A stretch of DNA of 64,000 nucleotides from Gordonia sp. OPL2 (GCF_003797825.1 NZ_RKME01000018.1:1-64000); one strand, 5' to 3'; positions 26,172 to 35,306 are shown, numbered from the stretch's first letter. A program made the numbers and translations. The notes: generated by a model not told the origin, from the letters alone.

Positions 26172-26248
26172 GGGATTCTCGGGTCGGCGGGTCGTCATGA
26201 CGACGATCCGCCACTCGTCGACGCCGGCCGCCGGAGGAGGAACCACCG

Positions 26249-26905
26249 ATGAGCATCGCAGACGCCCCGGATCGTCGGCTGGGTGTGCTACTGACCCCCA
26301 CGTTGCGGAAGCAATGCTGGGGCTTCATGATCGGGTCGGCTCTGTTCGCGCTCGGCGCGGCACCGGGGTTCGGCCACTGGGCCGGGGCGGCGGCGTCGAA
26401 TCTCTGCTACTTCATCGGTGCGTGGTTCTTCACCGCGGCCGGTCTGGTGCAACTTCTGCTCAGCGGGGATCGGACGGTCGCCGTGCCCTATGGGACGGGT
26501 CGCATGGTGCGTGCCGAATGGCTTTGCGCCGCCTCGCAATCACTGGGGACGGTGCTGTTCAATGTCAGCACCACCGCGGCCATCGCGGCGCACTCCATCC
26601 CGGCCGAACGACATCTGGTCTGGAGCCCGGACGCCGGTGGGTCGATCGCGTTCCTGGTCAGCGGCGTTGTCGCCTATGTCGCCTTCTACCGGACGACCGG
26701 AACGTACTGGGCTCCACGGCAAGCTGATTGGTGGTCGGTTCAGGTCAACTGGATCGGCTGCGTGGCCTTCGCCGTGTCGGCGATCGGCGCCTACATCACC
26801 CCGGCCGGGGTCACGGTCGACACCGTCATCGCGAACGTCGGTACCTTCGTCGGCGCCCTCTGCTTCTTCGTGGCCTCACTCGTCGTCCTGCCACGACGGT
26901 CCTGA
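26249..26905 (+). CDS. multi-spanning membrane protein, possibly YrhK-like
   Basis: A 218-residue protein with about six hydrophobic segments: residues 26-46, 48-70, 92-112, 128-146, 165-185 and 190-212. The stretch ASNLCYFIGAWFFTAAGLVQLLL resembles YrhK-like domains and appears in weaker form again in the second half, which suggests internal duplication. It lies 77 bp after gadB and 18 bp before an AraC-type regulator, all on the same strand. A role in acid or GABA handling is only a guess from context. Confidence 0.6.
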   Translation: MSIADAPDRRLGVLLTPTLRKQCWGFMIGSALFALGAAPGFGHWAGAAASNLCYFIGAWFFTAAGLVQLLLSGDRTVAVPYGTGRMVRAEWLCAASQSLGTVLFNVSTTAAIAAHSIPAERHLVWSPDAGGSIAFLVSGVVAYVAFYRTTGTYWAPRQADWWSVQVNWIGCVAFAVSAIGAYITPAGVTVDTVIANVGTFVGALCFFVASLVVLPRRS

Positions 26906-26923
26906 CGCCACCGGAGGATTGTC

Positions 26924-27985
26924 GTGATGTCGCAGCAACGCCCCGACGACCGGCCGAACCGGCTCAGTACGGGACTCGTCGCGCAGTGGCGATCACGACT
27001 GGGTTCTCAGATCGGCGCTCGCGCACCCGATCCGCCGTTCCAACGTTGTGGGGTCGACGGTATGGCCGACTACAACCCGCTCGTCGAACTGAGTGCCGAC
27101 GAACCGGACGAGTTCGGTGCGATGATGTACGCGCGCACCTTGTCGAAGGTGACCACCTACTGCGCCCTCCACACCCCGCTGCGGCTCGAGCGCACGTCGG
27201 AGCTGGTGCGCGATCGGCCGTATGAGAACCTCGTCGTGTTGGTGAGCTCCCTGCGCGGCCACACGACGGTCCGTCAGGGCACACGCGATTTCGCCTATCT
27301 CCCAGGTCAGCTGGTGTTCGTGAACTTCGCCGTCCCGTACAGCCATTACTGCGATTCGGTCACCGACCCGATGGGCCTCATCATCCCGATCGATCTGCTC
27401 GGTCGGCAACGGCACACCGCGGAGCGCGCCCGACGACCGGTCGCCTCACACACGTTGCTGTCGCGCGCGGCCGCCGGTTTCGTCACCCGGTTCGCGGTGG
27501 ACACGGCTATCTCCGTCGCACCCGCACCGCCCCTCGACACCGAGCTCGCGGCGGTCGACCTCATCACCGCGGCCCTGGCCGAACTCAACTTCGAGAGCTA
27601 TCGCCTCGAGGACAACGCGCTGTTCGTTCACGAGGCGGCGATGGACCTCATCGAACGACACCATCGGGATCCGGAGTTCTCCCCGGACGTGATCGCTGAG
27701 GAACTGCATCTGAGTCGCCGGCAGGTGTACCGCAACTTCGAGAAGGCCGGGGAATCGGTCGCCGGACTCATCGCGGCGCGCCGTGTCGAGACGGCGCGCG
27801 AAATGCTGGCGCTCGATCCCGACCTGTCGATCGGAGAGGTGGCGGTGGCGGCCGGGTTCCCAACCGTCGCCACGTTCCGCAACCGGTTCCGGTCGCACTA
27901 CGGCGTCGGTCCCCGAGAGTTCCGCAAACTCGTCGAGGAGGGCGGCGTCGACCCGGACCCGATCCCCGGGGACGGGGATCGGTGA
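26924..27985 (+). CDS. AraC-family transcriptional regulator
   Basis: A 353-residue regulator. The N-terminal part (about 60-200) is an AraC-binding-like beta domain, with LVVLVSSLRGHTTVRQGTRDF and LPGQLVFVNFAVPYSHYC. The C-terminal part (about 240-335) has two helix-turn-helix units: VIAEELHLSRRQVYRNFEKAG and IGEVAVAAGFPTVATFRNRFRSHYGVGPREFRK. GTG at 26924 has GGAGG at good spacing; ATG at 26927 is close. It probably regulates the neighbouring gadB, membrane or Ntn-hydrolase genes. Confidence 0.88.
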   Translation: MMSQQRPDDRPNRLSTGLVAQWRSRLGSQIGARAPDPPFQRCGVDGMADYNPLVELSADEPDEFGAMMYARTLSKVTTYCALHTPLRLERTSELVRDRPYENLVVLVSSLRGHTTVRQGTRDFAYLPGQLVFVNFAVPYSHYCDSVTDPMGLIIPIDLLGRQRHTAERARRPVASHTLLSRAAAGFVTRFAVDTAISVAPAPPLDTELAAVDLITAALAELNFESYRLEDNALFVHEAAMDLIERHHRDPEFSPDVIAEELHLSRRQVYRNFEKAGESVAGLIAARRVETAREMLALDPDLSIGEVAVAAGFPTVATFRNRFRSHYGVGPREFRKLVEEGGVDPDPIPGDGDR

Positions 27986-28058
27986 CGGGCTCATGGCATC
28001 CCGACGATCTGGAGCTCACGGACATGTCGAGAAACATTGTCGAGAAGGAGAAACCGAA

Positions 28059-29093
28059 ATGTGTACACGGGTGATCTGGCCTGACGCCAACGGTTCCGTC
28101 GTGGTGGGGCGGAACATGGACTTCCACAAGGATCTGATGACCAACCTGTGGAAGCAGCCGCGCGGGGTCAGCCGAGACGACGGGGTGACAGGCGCACTGA
28201 CCTGGACCTCCAAGTACGGCAGCGTCATCGCCGCAGCCTTCGACATCATCTCGGTCGACGGTCTGAACGAGGCAGGGCTCGGCGGACATGTCCTGTGGCT
28301 CGCCGAATCGACGTACGGCGAGCACGATCCCTCGCGGCCGGCGCTCAGTCAGGCCGTATGGCTGCAGTACTTCCTGGACAACTTCGCGACGGTCGCCGAG
28401 GCCGTCGACTGGATCCGGGAGACCGATGTCCAGGTGATCCAGATGCCCGACCCCACCGGAGGGAATCCGCCGACCATCCATCTGGCCCTCGACGATCCCA
28501 GCGGTGACTCGGCGATCATCGAATACATCGACGGACACGCGAAGGTCTACCACGACCGCGGTCACCACGTGATGACGAACTCACCCACCTACGATCAGCA
28601 GCTCGAGTTGCTGAAGCGGTGGGAGGGCCTCGGCGGTGACGAGCCGCTGCCCGGAGACACGATGGCCGAACACCGATTCGCCCGGGCGGCCTACTACGCG
28701 AGCCGTCTGCCCCAACCGACCAGTCAGCTCGAGGCCATCTCCAGTATGTTCAGCGTGATCCGCAACACGGCCCAGCCGTTCCGGCTGCCGGATCCGGGAA
28801 AGCCGGATGCGTCGCAGACGATCTGGCAGGTGGTCCTGGACCTGACGAACAGGCGGTACGTGTTCGAGTCCACGACGCGACCGAACATCGTCTGGGTCGA
28901 CCTCGCCGATCTGGATTTCGCCGAGGGCACGCCGCAGCTCAAACTCGATCTGCTGAGCAAGCTCTCGCTGGAGGGCGGAATCGCCGGCAATGTCGGCGAG
29001 CACTTCGCCGACTCCGGTTCGATGACGTTCCTGTCGTTCCAGCTCCTGGCCCAACTGGAGCAAGCGCAAAAGGCCCAGGATGCGCCTGCGTGA
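28059..29093 (+). CDS. choloylglycine-hydrolase-family Ntn hydrolase
   Basis: A 344-residue linear-amide C-N hydrolase of the bile salt hydrolase / penicillin V acylase family. Cys2 (after Met1 removal, the N-terminal nucleophile) starts MCTRVIWPDANGSVVVGRNMDF. Asp21 lies in GRNMDF, and MTNSPTYDQQL and the Arg in FSVIRNTA fit conserved positions. The ATG at 28059 follows GAAGGAG and is fixed by the requirement for Cys2. In free-living actinomycetes such enzymes often cleave N-acyl amides rather than bile salts, so the substrate is open. Confidence 0.88.
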   Translation: MCTRVIWPDANGSVVVGRNMDFHKDLMTNLWKQPRGVSRDDGVTGALTWTSKYGSVIAAAFDIISVDGLNEAGLGGHVLWLAESTYGEHDPSRPALSQAVWLQYFLDNFATVAEAVDWIRETDVQVIQMPDPTGGNPPTIHLALDDPSGDSAIIEYIDGHAKVYHDRGHHVMTNSPTYDQQLELLKRWEGLGGDEPLPGDTMAEHRFARAAYYASRLPQPTSQLEAISSMFSVIRNTAQPFRLPDPGKPDASQTIWQVVLDLTNRRYVFESTTRPNIVWVDLADLDFAEGTPQLKLDLLSKLSLEGGIAGNVGEHFADSGSMTFLSFQLLAQLEQAQKAQDAPA

Positions 29094-29135
29094 CGCCCGT
29101 GGCCGACGGGCGGACGAACACCGGCCGATACCGGG

Positions 29136-29164
29136 ATGAATTAGTCGGCACGCGTTGTTAGACT
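29136..29164 (+). promoter_or_regulatory. possible ssrA promoter
   Basis: TAGACT at 29159-29164 fits a -10 box and ATGAAT at 29136-29141 is a weak -35 at 17-bp spacing. The predicted start near 29171 is about 30 nt before the mature tmRNA end, which leaves a leader for RNase P removal. The -35 match is poor. Confidence 0.3.
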
Positions 29165-29200
29165 GAAGTGCTCGTCGAGAAATCGGCGGGTTCCTGTCTC

Positions 29201-29569
29201 GGGGCTGATCGGTTTCGACTGCGTGCGTCGAGGTAGGGGAAGCGTGTCGGTGCAGGCTGGAGACCACCGTAAGCGTCGCAGCAACCAATTAAGCGCCGAT
29301 AAGAATCAGCGCGACTACGCCCTCGCTGCCTGATCAGCGACGGCTAGTCTGTCGGCCCGGGTCTGCTCCCAGCCCGGTCCCCGGCATCATCTCAGGGAGC
29401 TCACCGTCCTCGCCGGTCGCGGGTGGGGACGGGACAACCAACAGCGACTGGGATCGTCATCTCGGCTTGTTCGCGTGACCGAGAGATCCGAGTAGAGGCC
29501 TAGCGGACTGCACACGGAGAAGCCCTACTGACACGACGGAGGACCCGGGTTCAATTCCCGGCAGCTCCA
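29201..29569 (+). ncRNA. ssrA: transfer-messenger RNA (tmRNA)
   Basis: The 369-nt RNA begins GGGGCTGATCGGTTTCGACT and ends with the T arm GGGTTCAATTCCCGG and acceptor CAGCTCC-A. The acceptor stem pairs 7 bp between the two ends, with one G:T pair; CCA is not encoded. The tag frame at 29295-29333 encodes ADKNQRDYALAA followed by TGA. The LAA end directs tagged proteins to proteases. SmpB is encoded at 17543-18016. A strong terminator follows after 6 nt. Confidence 0.97.
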
Positions 29570-29575
29570 CGGCCG

Positions 29576-29608
29576 AGGCCCCCGATCCGGATTCCGGATC
29601 GGGGGCCT
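29576..29608 (+). terminator. terminator after ssrA
   Basis: Positions 29576-29590 pair perfectly with 29594-29608 (15 bp, starting AGGCCCCCGATCC), with a 3-nt ATT loop and TTC after the stem. It starts 6 nt after the tmRNA 3' end. Confidence 0.85.
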
Positions 29609-29655
29609 TCGTCATGAATCGTTCGTCATGAATCGTTCGTCATGAATCATTCGTC
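29608..29655. repeat. three tandem 14-bp repeats
   Basis: The unit TTCGTCATGAATCG occurs at 29608-29621 and 29622-29635, and again at 29636-29649 with one change (final G to A). A further partial TTCGTC follows at 29650-29655. Each unit contains the palindromic core TCATGA. The array lies between the ssrA terminator and the end of a convergent hydrolase gene. Confidence 0.9.
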
Positions 29656-29695
29656 CGGATTGCCTCGTCCTGAGTCTCCGGGCTCCTACCGACGG

Positions 29696-30307
29696 TCACC
29701 GAGAGCGGACCGCCGCCAGCGACGAGCCGACGAACGCCAGTGCGGCTCCCTGCCACAACCGGATGTGGTCGAGCATGGCGTGATCGCCGTCGGCAACCGG
29801 TACGAAGGTGGCGTCCATGCCCTTCGCGGCCATCTCGCGCACGCCCTTCTCGGTCCGGCTGGGGTAGGTCCGCGTGTCGGCGGTGCCGTGTATCGCGACG
29901 ACCCGGACACCGTCGCGGATGAATCGCCAATCCGCGTGCTGCCACCAGGGCGCCAACGCGAGAAGGCCGACCACTCGGTCGTCGGCGGCGAGATGAGCGC
30001 CGACACGGCCGCCCATCGAATGCCCGATGAGCACGACCGGCACCCCCGGGTACGACGCGGTGAGGGTCTCGAGCGCCTCGCGGGCGTGGGGCATCGGACT
30101 CGCCTGAGCGTCGTTCCAGCCGTACACGCCGTACCGGACCTGCCGGACGCGGACCGCGCGCCCGAAGCGGGCCCGGATCGACCAGGTGAACGGATACATC
30201 CGCAGCGCCGACGGCTGGCGTGGGGTGAACGGTCGGTCGCTGCGGTCGGTACCACCGGGCAACACGAGGACCAGCAGGGCGGGGGTCGTCGGTTCACGTT
30301 TCAGCAC
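29696..30307 (-). CDS. alpha/beta-hydrolase family protein
   Basis: A 203-residue small hydrolase. The nucleophile elbow is GHSMGGRV (Ser at about residue 96), a downstream Asp is in VAIHGTADTRTYPSRTE, and the His is in VADGDHAMLDH, so a full Ser-Asp-His triad is visible. There is no signal peptide. The substrate is unknown; dienelactone hydrolase-like enzymes have the same size. A second frame over the same bases gives an Arg/Pro-rich translation without motifs and is rejected. Confidence 0.82.
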   Translation of the reverse strand: MLKREPTTPALLVLVLPGGTDRSDRPFTPRQPSALRMYPFTWSIRARFGRAVRVRQVRYGVYGWNDAQASPMPHAREALETLTASYPGVPVVLIGHSMGGRVGAHLAADDRVVGLLALAPWWQHADWRFIRDGVRVVAIHGTADTRTYPSRTEKGVREMAAKGMDATFVPVADGDHAMLDHIRLWQGAALAFVGSSLAAVRSR

Positions 30308-30393
30308 GGCACCTCGCAGGTCGGATCCTGATCACACTAACTGTTCGTTCGTTGTCGCCGATCGGATGGCTGCACCGGTGGCAGAATTGCGCC

Positions 30394-32034
30394 ATGGCAC
30401 ATCCGAGAGCAGGAACACCGGCGCTTCCCGAGGATCTGATCGATGTCGAGGCCGTCGAACGCGCCTACTACGACACGGTGCCCGACCCCCACGACCCGCT
30501 CCAACAGGTGCTGTTCGGTACCTCCGGCCATCGCGGTTCCAGCCTCGACGGCGCATTCAACGAGGCACACATCCTCGCCACGACCCAGGCGATCGTCGAG
30601 TACCGCACCTCCGCCGGGATCACCGGGCCGCTGTTCATCGGTTTCGACACCCACGCCTTGTCGATCCCGGCGTGGCGCAGTGCGTTGGAGGTGCTGACCG
30701 CCAACGAGGTCACGGTCTACATCGCGGAGAACGAGAAGTTCACGCCGACACCGGCGATCAGCTTCGCGATCCTGAGGTTCAACCAGGCGAATCCCGGCGT
30801 GCTCGCGGACGGCATCGTGGTCACCCCGTCCCACAACCCGCCCCGCGACGGCGGTTTCAAGTACAACCCGCCGAGCGGAGGGCCGGCCGACACCAGCATC
30901 ACGTCGGTGGTCGCCAAGCGCGCCAACGAACTGCTCGCCGACGATCTGCGCGGAGTCAAGCGCATCCCGTTCGAGCGTGCCCGGCGCAGCGAGTTCATCC
31001 ACGAGTTCCCCTACACCGCGACCTATGTCGATCACCTGCACGAGGTCATCGACATGACCGCCATTCGTGACGCCGGCATCCGGATCGGTGCCGACCCTCT
31101 CGGTGGTGCCTCGGTCGGGTATTGGGCCGAGATCGGCTTCCGCTACAACCTGCAGAACCTGACCGTCGTCAACCCCACCGTCGATCCCACCTTCCGGTTC
31201 ATGACGCTGGACACCGACGGCAAGATCCGGATGGACTGCTCCTCGCCCAATGCGATGGCGTCGCTGATCTCGGCCCGCGACAGCTACGACATCGCCACCG
31301 GCAACGACGCTGACTCCGACCGTCACGGCATCGTGACCCCGGACGCCGGGCTGATGAACCCCAACCACTACCTCGCGGTCGCCATCGACTATCTGTTCAC
31401 CCATCGACCCGGGTGGAAACCCGGTGCCGCCGTGGGCAAGACGTTGGTGAGCTCGTCGCTGATCGACCGTGTCGTCGCGGGGATCGACCGCCGACTCCTC
31501 GAGGTGCCGGTCGGGTTCAAATGGTTCGTCGACGGTCTGCTGGACGGCAGCATCGCCTTCGGCGGCGAGGAGAGCGCCGGTGCGTCCTTCCTGACCTTCG
31601 ACGGTGGACCGTGGTCGACCGACAAGGACGGCATCATCATGGCGTTGCTCGCCTCGGAGATGCTCGCGACGACGGGACAGACGCCGTCGCAGCGGTACCG
31701 CGAACTGGCCGAGCGCTACGGCGAGAGCGCCTACGCCCGGATCGACGCGCCTGCGTCGCGCGAGCAGAAGGCTCTGCTGGCCAAGCTGTCCGCCGATCAG
31801 GTCAGCGCGACAGAGCTCGCCGGTGAACCCATCACCGCGATCCTCACCGAGGCGCCCGGCAACGGCGCACCGATCGGCGGGCTCAAGGTCACCACCGAGA
31901 ACGCCTGGTTCGCGGCGCGTCCGTCCGGGACCGAGGACGTGTACAAGATCTACGCGGAATCGTTCAATTGTGCCGATCATCTGGCCACCGTGCAGGCGCA
32001 GGCGCAGGAATTGGTGGACTCGGTCCTCGTCTGA
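30394..32034 (+). CDS. pgm: phosphoglucomutase (alpha-D-glucose-phosphate specific)
   Basis: A 546-residue phosphohexomutase that interconverts glucose 1-phosphate and glucose 6-phosphate. The phosphoserine is Ser146 in VVTPSHNPPRDGG, the same number as in E. coli Pgm. The Mg loop is GNDADSDRHGIV, the sugar loop is GGEESAGASFL and the phosphate loop is RPSGTEDVYKIYAE. TSGHRGSS near residue 46 is also conserved. It supplies glucose 1-phosphate for glycogen, trehalose and cell-wall sugars. The ATG at 30394 follows no strong ribosome site. Confidence 0.95.
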   Translation: MAHPRAGTPALPEDLIDVEAVERAYYDTVPDPHDPLQQVLFGTSGHRGSSLDGAFNEAHILATTQAIVEYRTSAGITGPLFIGFDTHALSIPAWRSALEVLTANEVTVYIAENEKFTPTPAISFAILRFNQANPGVLADGIVVTPSHNPPRDGGFKYNPPSGGPADTSITSVVAKRANELLADDLRGVKRIPFERARRSEFIHEFPYTATYVDHLHEVIDMTAIRDAGIRIGADPLGGASVGYWAEIGFRYNLQNLTVVNPTVDPTFRFMTLDTDGKIRMDCSSPNAMASLISARDSYDIATGNDADSDRHGIVTPDAGLMNPNHYLAVAIDYLFTHRPGWKPGAAVGKTLVSSSLIDRVVAGIDRRLLEVPVGFKWFVDGLLDGSIAFGGEESAGASFLTFDGGPWSTDKDGIIMALLASEMLATTGQTPSQRYRELAERYGESAYARIDAPASREQKALLAKLSADQVSATELAGEPITAILTEAPGNGAPIGGLKVTTENAWFAARPSGTEDVYKIYAESFNCADHLATVQAQAQELVDSVLV

Positions 32035-32089
32035 CCTGCACGCATCGTCTCAGGCTGTTCTCATCGGCCGGGCATTACAGTCATCAGGT

Positions 32090-32830
32090 GTGAGCAACAA
32101 GCGCAAGCCGGAACCGAAGACGTCGTCGAAGTACCAGCCGCGGGCCACGTCGAGCCGCACGACCTACATCCTGGCGGGTGCCGCGATCGTCGTCATCGCC
32201 GCTCTGGTGGTGGGTGGCGTCCTGTGGAACACCCAGCGCGACAAGGGCGGTGCCGACGAGGCCGTGCTCAGCGAGAACGCGGCGCTCATCATCGGAGCGC
32301 CGTCGGCGCCGCAGACGATCGATGTGTTCGAGGACTTCATGTGCCCGGTCTGCCGCGAGTTCGAGCAGCAGTCGGGCGCGGCGATCACCAAGGCGATCGA
32401 CGACGGCCGGCTACGCGTGCGCTATCACATGCTGACATTCCTCGACGACGAGTCGTCGTCGGGCGACTATTCATCTCGCGCGGCGGGCGCGGCCCAGTGC
32501 GTCGGGTCCGGCGAGGACAAGGACGTCTTCTCGAAGTTCCACACCGCGCTGTTCGCCGATCAGCCCAAGGAAGGTGGCAGCAGCGACCTGAGCAATGCCG
32601 ATCTGGCGCGGATCGCGGGCGCGCAGGGTGCGTCTGCGCAGACACAGACATGCATTTCCGACGGGGCGAAGGTCGACGAGGCCAAGGCCGCGGCCGAACA
32701 GTCCCAGACGCAACTGCAGAAGGCGGCAGGCCAGGTCGGGACTCCTACCGTCCTGGCAGGCGGTGAGCCCGTCGACGGCATCATGAGCGGCACGGGATGG
32801 CTCGATCAGCTCCTCGCGAACAAGGGCTGA
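32090..32830 (+). CDS. membrane-anchored DsbA-like thioredoxin-fold protein
   Basis: A 246-residue protein with a basic N-terminus, one membrane helix (about residues 26-46) and an external thioredoxin-like domain with an inserted helical part. The active site is FEDFMCPVCREFEQQ, with Cys85 and Cys88 in a CPVC motif. The cis-Pro segment is GTPTVLAGGE. It is probably a periplasmic-side disulfide oxidase or reductase; similar proteins in Mycobacteriales often work with a VKOR partner. Cys residues also occur in QCVGSG and QTCISDG. GTG at 32090 is the chosen start; GTG at 32088 is out of frame. Confidence 0.85.
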   Translation: MSNKRKPEPKTSSKYQPRATSSRTTYILAGAAIVVIAALVVGGVLWNTQRDKGGADEAVLSENAALIIGAPSAPQTIDVFEDFMCPVCREFEQQSGAAITKAIDDGRLRVRYHMLTFLDDESSSGDYSSRAAGAAQCVGSGEDKDVFSKFHTALFADQPKEGGSSDLSNADLARIAGAQGASAQTQTCISDGAKVDEAKAAAEQSQTQLQKAAGQVGTPTVLAGGEPVDGIMSGTGWLDQLLANKG

Positions 32831-32948
32831 CGGGCGTCGCAGGCGATTTGGTCGGACTCCGGCCGATGGTGTAGTTTCGCCTTTGCCCATGAAACGGCGA
32901 TGACCACTCTGGACAGGGTGTCACCGACGGGGCGACACAACTACACAC

Positions 32949-33021
32949 GGGGCTATGGCGCAGCTGGTAGCGCACCACACTGGCAGTGTGGGGGTCAGGG
33001 GTTCGAGTCCCCTTAGCTCCA
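32949..33021 (+). tRNA. tRNA-Ala (GGC)
   Basis: A 73-nt cloverleaf. The acceptor stem pairs GGGGCTA with TAGCTCC, the anticodon loop is CTGGCAG with anticodon GGC for alanine, and the T loop is TTCGAGT. A73 is at 33021 and CCA is not encoded. Confidence 0.95.
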
Positions 33022-33026
33022 CTGGC

Positions 33027-33064
33027 CGACACCCGTCGCGACCGTCAGGTCGCGGCGGGTGTCG
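33027..33064 (+). terminator. terminator after tRNA-Ala
   Basis: Positions 33027-33043 pair with 33048-33064, a 17-bp stem with one T:G pair and a GTCA loop. The first arm starts CGACACCCG. It begins 5 nt after the tRNA. Confidence 0.8.
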
Positions 33065-33102
33065 TCGTTTCGGCGGGTGCGCGATGTCCTAGGGTGGCAG
33101 AC

Positions 33103-33699
33103 ATGGCCGACAGTCTCGGAGACCAGGATGTCCGAGTCGGGCACCCGGAGCGTGAGCGGGCGACCAGCTTGCTCAGTGACGCGTTCTCATCCGGGTATCT
33201 GGAGATCGTCGAGTTCGAGGAACGCACGGAGTCCGTCATCGCCGCCCGCACCCGCGGGGACCTGCGTGCGGTGCTCGCCGACCTGCCGAACGCCGGGATG
33301 CTGTTCCCGGACAGCCGCGCCGTCACGTCCCCGACCGATGCGCCGGTCGTGCCGACGGCACGCACGGAGTGGGACGTCGACTGGACGACCCTGCGACGCA
33401 AAGGCGGATGGCAGGTCCCGTCGGAGATCCTGGTCACCGGTTCCTGGGGCACACTCGATCTCGACTTCTCGAATGCGGCATTCACCACGGCGACAGTCGA
33501 TCTGGCGCTTCAGGTCTCGACATGCACGGTGAAGCTGCGTCTCGGGGCCGACCACGAGGTCCGGACCGAGCGCCTGACGACGACCGGATGGTCATCGCTC
33601 AAGGACAAGGCCGGCCCGCCGACGAGGACCGGTGGGCCGGTGATCGTCCTGTCCGGCGCGCTGTCGGCGATGACCGGGCTGGTGATCAAGCGGGTGTGA
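33103..33699 (+). CDS. DUF1707 domain protein
   Basis: A 198-residue protein. Residues about 8-60 carry the DUF1707 (SHOCT-like) motif with VGHPERERATSLLSDAFSSG, L-x-x-x-E-F-E-E-R and ARTRGDLRAVLADLP. The rest is a beta-rich domain (SEILVTGSWGTLDLDFSNA) like those in cell-wall-stress-associated proteins. No membrane segment is clear apart from a mildly hydrophobic C-terminus. TAGGGT at 33090-33095 lies 7 nt before the ATG at 33103, so the start is supported. Confidence 0.83.
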   Translation: MADSLGDQDVRVGHPERERATSLLSDAFSSGYLEIVEFEERTESVIAARTRGDLRAVLADLPNAGMLFPDSRAVTSPTDAPVVPTARTEWDVDWTTLRRKGGWQVPSEILVTGSWGTLDLDFSNAAFTTATVDLALQVSTCTVKLRLGADHEVRTERLTTTGWSSLKDKAGPPTRTGGPVIVLSGALSAMTGLVIKRV

Positions 33700-33774
33700 G
33701 GTCCGGCGGAACATGCCACTGTCCGCGCATCGGGTGGTGCGCGACGACGTGGCCGACGTGGCCGGACGACACCG

Positions 33775-35159
33775 CTAGCCGACGCGTCGGACGACGGGCG
33801 GCACCCACGTCCCCTCGGTGATGCCGGACCGTCCTCCGTACGCCCTGAGGTAGAGCGAGAACGTGGTCGGTGGGGCTGGAAGCCAGTTGCTCTCAGAGTC
33901 CGGACCGGGAGATCGGTGCCCGACCAGGATGGTCAGCGATCCGTCGTCGTCGAACGCGAGGGTCGTGTTCTTGGTGCCGAGCGAGTAACGCCGCAACTCG
34001 TTGGGATAGAAGAAGTGGTCGTCGTCGTACATGGTGAGAGACCAGAACCCGTCGACCGGCGGTAGATCACCCGTCGCGAAGGTGACCGCGTAGGCAGCCG
34101 AACCGGTCAGTTGTTCGGAGTCGGAGTCGGTGTCGGTGTAGAAGTACTGGGTCTCGTTGGGACGGTTCTCGAACATGTTCGAGCGCGCCGTCGCCGCGCG
34201 GTTGTGGTAGTCCAGGCCCCACTGCGAGTTGTTGACCGACCGATTCCACCCGTTACCGGCGTTCTTGCCGTTGTACTTCCACTTCATGGCGTTCGTCACG
34301 AAGGACGAGTCGGCCGCGGCGAAGGCGGCATCGATGTGCGCCTTGATCTCCGGATCGGCGGCACCGGCCTCAAGGAGCGCGGTGAACTGGGCGTAGAGCG
34401 CCGTCTCACCGGCCTGCGGGCGGGTCGTGCGCAGCACTTCGCCGAGCTGGTCGAAGAACGTCTCCGGTCGTACCCACTTCGTCTCCCCTCCGCTCGAACC
34501 GGAGCCGGCGTCGAATGAGGGCACGTGCGCCCAGTCCTTGGCGCGCATCTCGCCGGTGAACTCGCTCAGGGGTAGACCATCACCTGATCGACGAGTGGCT
34601 GGATCGCGGCGCGGTCATCCGCTGTGTCGTCCATGAAGATCCGGGGTATGGCGTTGGCCAGCGCGGTCGGGCTGCGGAAGACGTCGACGATCCCGGCCGG
34701 GACCTCGCCGTCCCAGTTCGGTCCGACGAGCAGATAGTGCCCGGGGACGGAATCGTACGGCGACCCCAGATGGCCGAACTGGTCGGTACGGGCGTCGTAG
34801 AACGCATAGACGTAGAAACGGTCGCCGAAGTCCGGCACCTGGACGACCACCGGTTGCTCGTCCAGGGAGAAGAAGCCGAGTCCGTAGACGACGTCCTGAT
34901 TCGGGCACGCGATGAAACGCTCGGCGGGTTCGATGTAGTCGTTCAACATCGCGATCTGTCCCGTGGGTGACGCGGGAAGCACACCACCGAGACGTCCGGG
35001 CTCCGGCGCCGCGCTCAGTCGCGCACAGCGGTTCATCATGTTCACCATCGGATAGCCCCACACGTACGCCAAGTGCGCCAGCGACGAGAGATAAGACGGC
35101 TCGAAAGCCGAGTCGCCTTGGGGCAGAGCCAAACTTGTGTTGTCGCTTGTCGAGCTCAT
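33775..35159 (-). pseudogene. DUF1254/DUF1214 protein gene, interrupted by a frameshift
   Basis: The N-terminal half (35159-34566, about 197 residues, with YVWGYPMVNMMNR and NQDVVYGLGFFSLDEQP) is DUF1254. The C-terminal half (34548-33775, with FWSLTMYDDDHFFYPN and SNWLPAPP) is DUF1214. They normally form one polypeptide. Here the first frame stops after VMVYP. Reading on in the other frame gives LSEFTGEMRAKDWA, exactly the expected continuation. Adding one C to the four-C run near 34569-34572 restores the frame. The start ATG at 35159 has GGAGG upstream. It could be a true mutation or a base-call error. Confidence 0.85.
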
Positions 35160-35306
35160 CGGATGTGTCCTCCGTGGTGTATGGCGTGGCTGCCCCGACC
35201 GAGGCAACGCCTGACCGCCCTCATGCTAGTGGCGAGCATGGTGCCCGACGAGGCATCTGTGTGGACACGGTGTGGTGCCTGGCCTTCGTTCGTGGTGTCA
35301 GCGCGA

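Noticed and set aside
35222..35240. Inverted repeat CATGCT-N7-AGCATG upstream of the DUF1254 gene
   Set aside because: Six-base arms with a 7-bp spacer are expected by chance, and its distance from the start gives no support for an operator.
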